A stretch of 64,000 nt of DNA from Spirosoma agri (GTDB lineage: Bacteria; Bacteroidota; Bacteroidia; Cytophagales; Spirosomataceae), in assembly GCF_010747415.1 (NCBI RefSeq), contig NZ_JAAGNZ010000001.1, positions 930,001-994,000 on the forward strand, given 5' to 3'. Below are positions 62,802 to 64,000 of this stretch, piece by piece. A program made the translations under genes and the position numbers. How positions within the stretch are numbered: position 1 is the stretch's first letter; each line of letters begins with the position of its first letter. The notes below the pieces were generated by a model. The model saw nothing but the letters and a program-made list of their open reading frames with translations. It had not been told where the DNA came from and did not search any database.

Positions 62802-63983
62802 ATGGATTCTTCGATTCTCATCATTGTTCTGAGCTTATCCGTTCTGATTTCCTATGCGTTCGACCTGTTTAGCAGCCGGTTCCGAACACCATCCGTACTG
62901 CTGCTTTTAGTACTGGGTGGCATAACCCGACAGGCGACCAATTACTTCAGTGTTCAGGTGCCGGTTGTCAATACGATCCTGCCAACAATCGGCACGCTGG
63001 GTCTAATCTTGATCGTGCTCGAAAATGGCCTTGACCTGGAACTGCACCGCGATAAACTAGGCGTTATTCGCCGTACGCTGGTGGCTTCTGTGCTGTCGGT
63101 TGCGGGTATTACCGTTCTGCTGGCCAGCGTTTTATACCTGCTGTTGAATGATTCATTCTATCATTGTCTGATTGCGGCTTTACCTTTTTCGATTATCAGC
63201 AGCGCCGTAGCAATACCGAGCGTCGCGAATCTGTCGGCTGGTCAGGGGGAGTTTGTCGTGTACGAGTCGGCTTTTGCCGGAATAATTGGTGTGCTGGTCT
63301 TTAACTTTCTGTTAGTCAGCCGGGATTCGGTGTGGGGAGCCGTGTGGTTTTTTGCCCGCGATACGCTCATCATGGCGTTGTTATCGCTGATCTGCTGTTT
63401 CCTGCTTCTTTATCTGATTGGTCGAATCAATCACCGGATCAAGTTTCTGCCGATTATTTCTGTACTTTTTCTGGTGTATGCCATCGCCGAAATCAATCAC
63501 CTGTCGTCGTTATTGCTCATTCTGATCTTCGGGCTTTTTCTGAACAATACCGAATTGTTCATTCGCGGACGGTTGAGTGAAGTGTTGAAGAATGACCTGT
63601 TCGAAAAAGAGCTGGACCAGCTCAAAAACCTGACTGCGGAAGGCGCTTTCGTGGTCCGTACCTTCTTTTTCCTGATCTTAGGGTACGCAGCCATCCCCGG
63701 CGAATTGCTGGATCGGGATGCCCTGATCGTGAGTGCTATCTTCGTCGCCGTTATTATTGGCTGGCGGTGGGTCACCCTCCGACTGACGTATCAGGGGCCG
63801 ATGAAACCACTACTCTGGATTGCTCCACGTGGTCTGATAACGATCCTGCTTTATCTGAACATTCCGCAGGATATGCGCGTGATCGGTTTTCGCGATGGGA
63901 TACCCATATTGGTTATCGTACTATCGCTGATCGTTATGATGGCGGGCGGACTGGGACAAAAACCCGCCGTAACCAACGAGTGA
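62802..63983 (+). CDS. Cation/proton antiporter of the CPA superfamily
   Basis: This 393-residue membrane protein has about eleven to twelve hydrophobic helices (for example RTPSVLLLLVLGGITRQATN, LIAALPFSIISSAVAIPSVA and TFFFLILGYAAIPGELLD). The layout fits the Na+/H+ or K+/H+ exchanger (CPA) families, which trade a cation for a proton across the inner membrane. The stretch APRGLITILLYLNIPQDMRV is like the C-terminal part of the CPA transport core. The ion specificity cannot be assigned. There is no regulatory TrkA domain at its C-terminus. It is complete within the window, ending 20 bases from the edge. Confidence 0.85.
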   Translation: MDSSILIIVLSLSVLISYAFDLFSSRFRTPSVLLLLVLGGITRQATNYFSVQVPVVNTILPTIGTLGLILIVLENGLDLELHRDKLGVIRRTLVASVLSVAGITVLLASVLYLLLNDSFYHCLIAALPFSIISSAVAIPSVANLSAGQGEFVVYESAFAGIIGVLVFNFLLVSRDSVWGAVWFFARDTLIMALLSLICCFLLLYLIGRINHRIKFLPIISVLFLVYAIAEINHLSSLLLILIFGLFLNNTELFIRGRLSEVLKNDLFEKELDQLKNLTAEGAFVVRTFFFLILGYAAIPGELLDRDALIVSAIFVAVIIGWRWVTLRLTYQGPMKPLLWIAPRGLITILLYLNIPQDMRVIGFRDGIPILVIVLSLIVMMAGGLGQKPAVTNE

Positions 63984-64000
63984 TTCCCCATCCAGTCAGC

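Overview
The window looks like chromosomal DNA of a Bacteroidota bacterium of the order Cytophagales, most likely Spirosoma or a close relative. This is inferred from a giant DUF11 adhesin with a gliding-motility/type IX C-terminal domain followed by PorP/SprF proteins, from several promoters of the Bacteroidota TTG-N17-19-TAnnTTTG type, and from many secreted proteins whose signal peptides end in AQ. Gene content is mostly ordinary chromosome. I see no insertion sequence, prophage, CRISPR array, rRNA or tRNA.

Layout. 1-882 is the 3' end of an outer-membrane beta-barrel gene. 883-1795 is a long gene-poor stretch with a strong hairpin, a 20-base direct repeat and probable decayed coding sequence. 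1796-15609 is a surface-adhesion/type IX module: a 3083-residue adhesin, a PorP/SprF partner, a PorE-like TPR/propeller/OmpA protein and a second PorP/SprF. 15714-28331 is mixed: a BCS1-like AAA ATPase, an iron-permease-family protein, a secreted thioredoxin, an ABC exporter, an OmpA protein, a Gfo/Idh/MocA oxidoreductase, DUF3267, NIPSNAP and alpha-E proteins and a small outer-membrane protein. 28486-33139 is a glycogen operon (maltokinase, SDR, glgB). 33514-43761 holds pgeF, a GlsB/YeaQ protein, an acyl-CoA dehydrogenase, the ugd-uxs UDP-xylose pair, nspC, an atypical response regulator, an exported methyltransferase-like lipoprotein, a holin-like protein and a zinc peptidase. 43983-47992 holds a DUF2147 protein, rfaE2, a YbhN-type flippase, panD and a MoeB-rhodanese protein. 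48215-58385 holds an esterase-DUF11 protein, aspS, an M20 amidohydrolase, a DUF4136 protein and an S9 peptidase. 58632-61721 is a six-PAS histidine kinase interrupted by an in-frame amber codon. The window ends with a propeller-like lipoprotein and a cation/proton antiporter.

How it fits together. The adhesin is expected to be exported by the type IX system through its C-terminal domain and held at the surface with the adjacent SprF protein, while the PorE-like protein could anchor the assembly to peptidoglycan. Ugd and UXS make UDP-glucuronate and then UDP-xylose for surface polysaccharide. RfaE2 supplies an ADP-heptose precursor for LPS. Maltokinase plus GlgB suggests alpha-glucan synthesis from maltose 1-phosphate, though GlgE and TreS are not in the window.

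Most transcription units end in long, nearly perfect hairpins, many shared by convergent genes. Where the longest reading frame began with TTG inside a promoter or terminator, or upstream of a clear signal peptide, I moved the start to the supported ATG.
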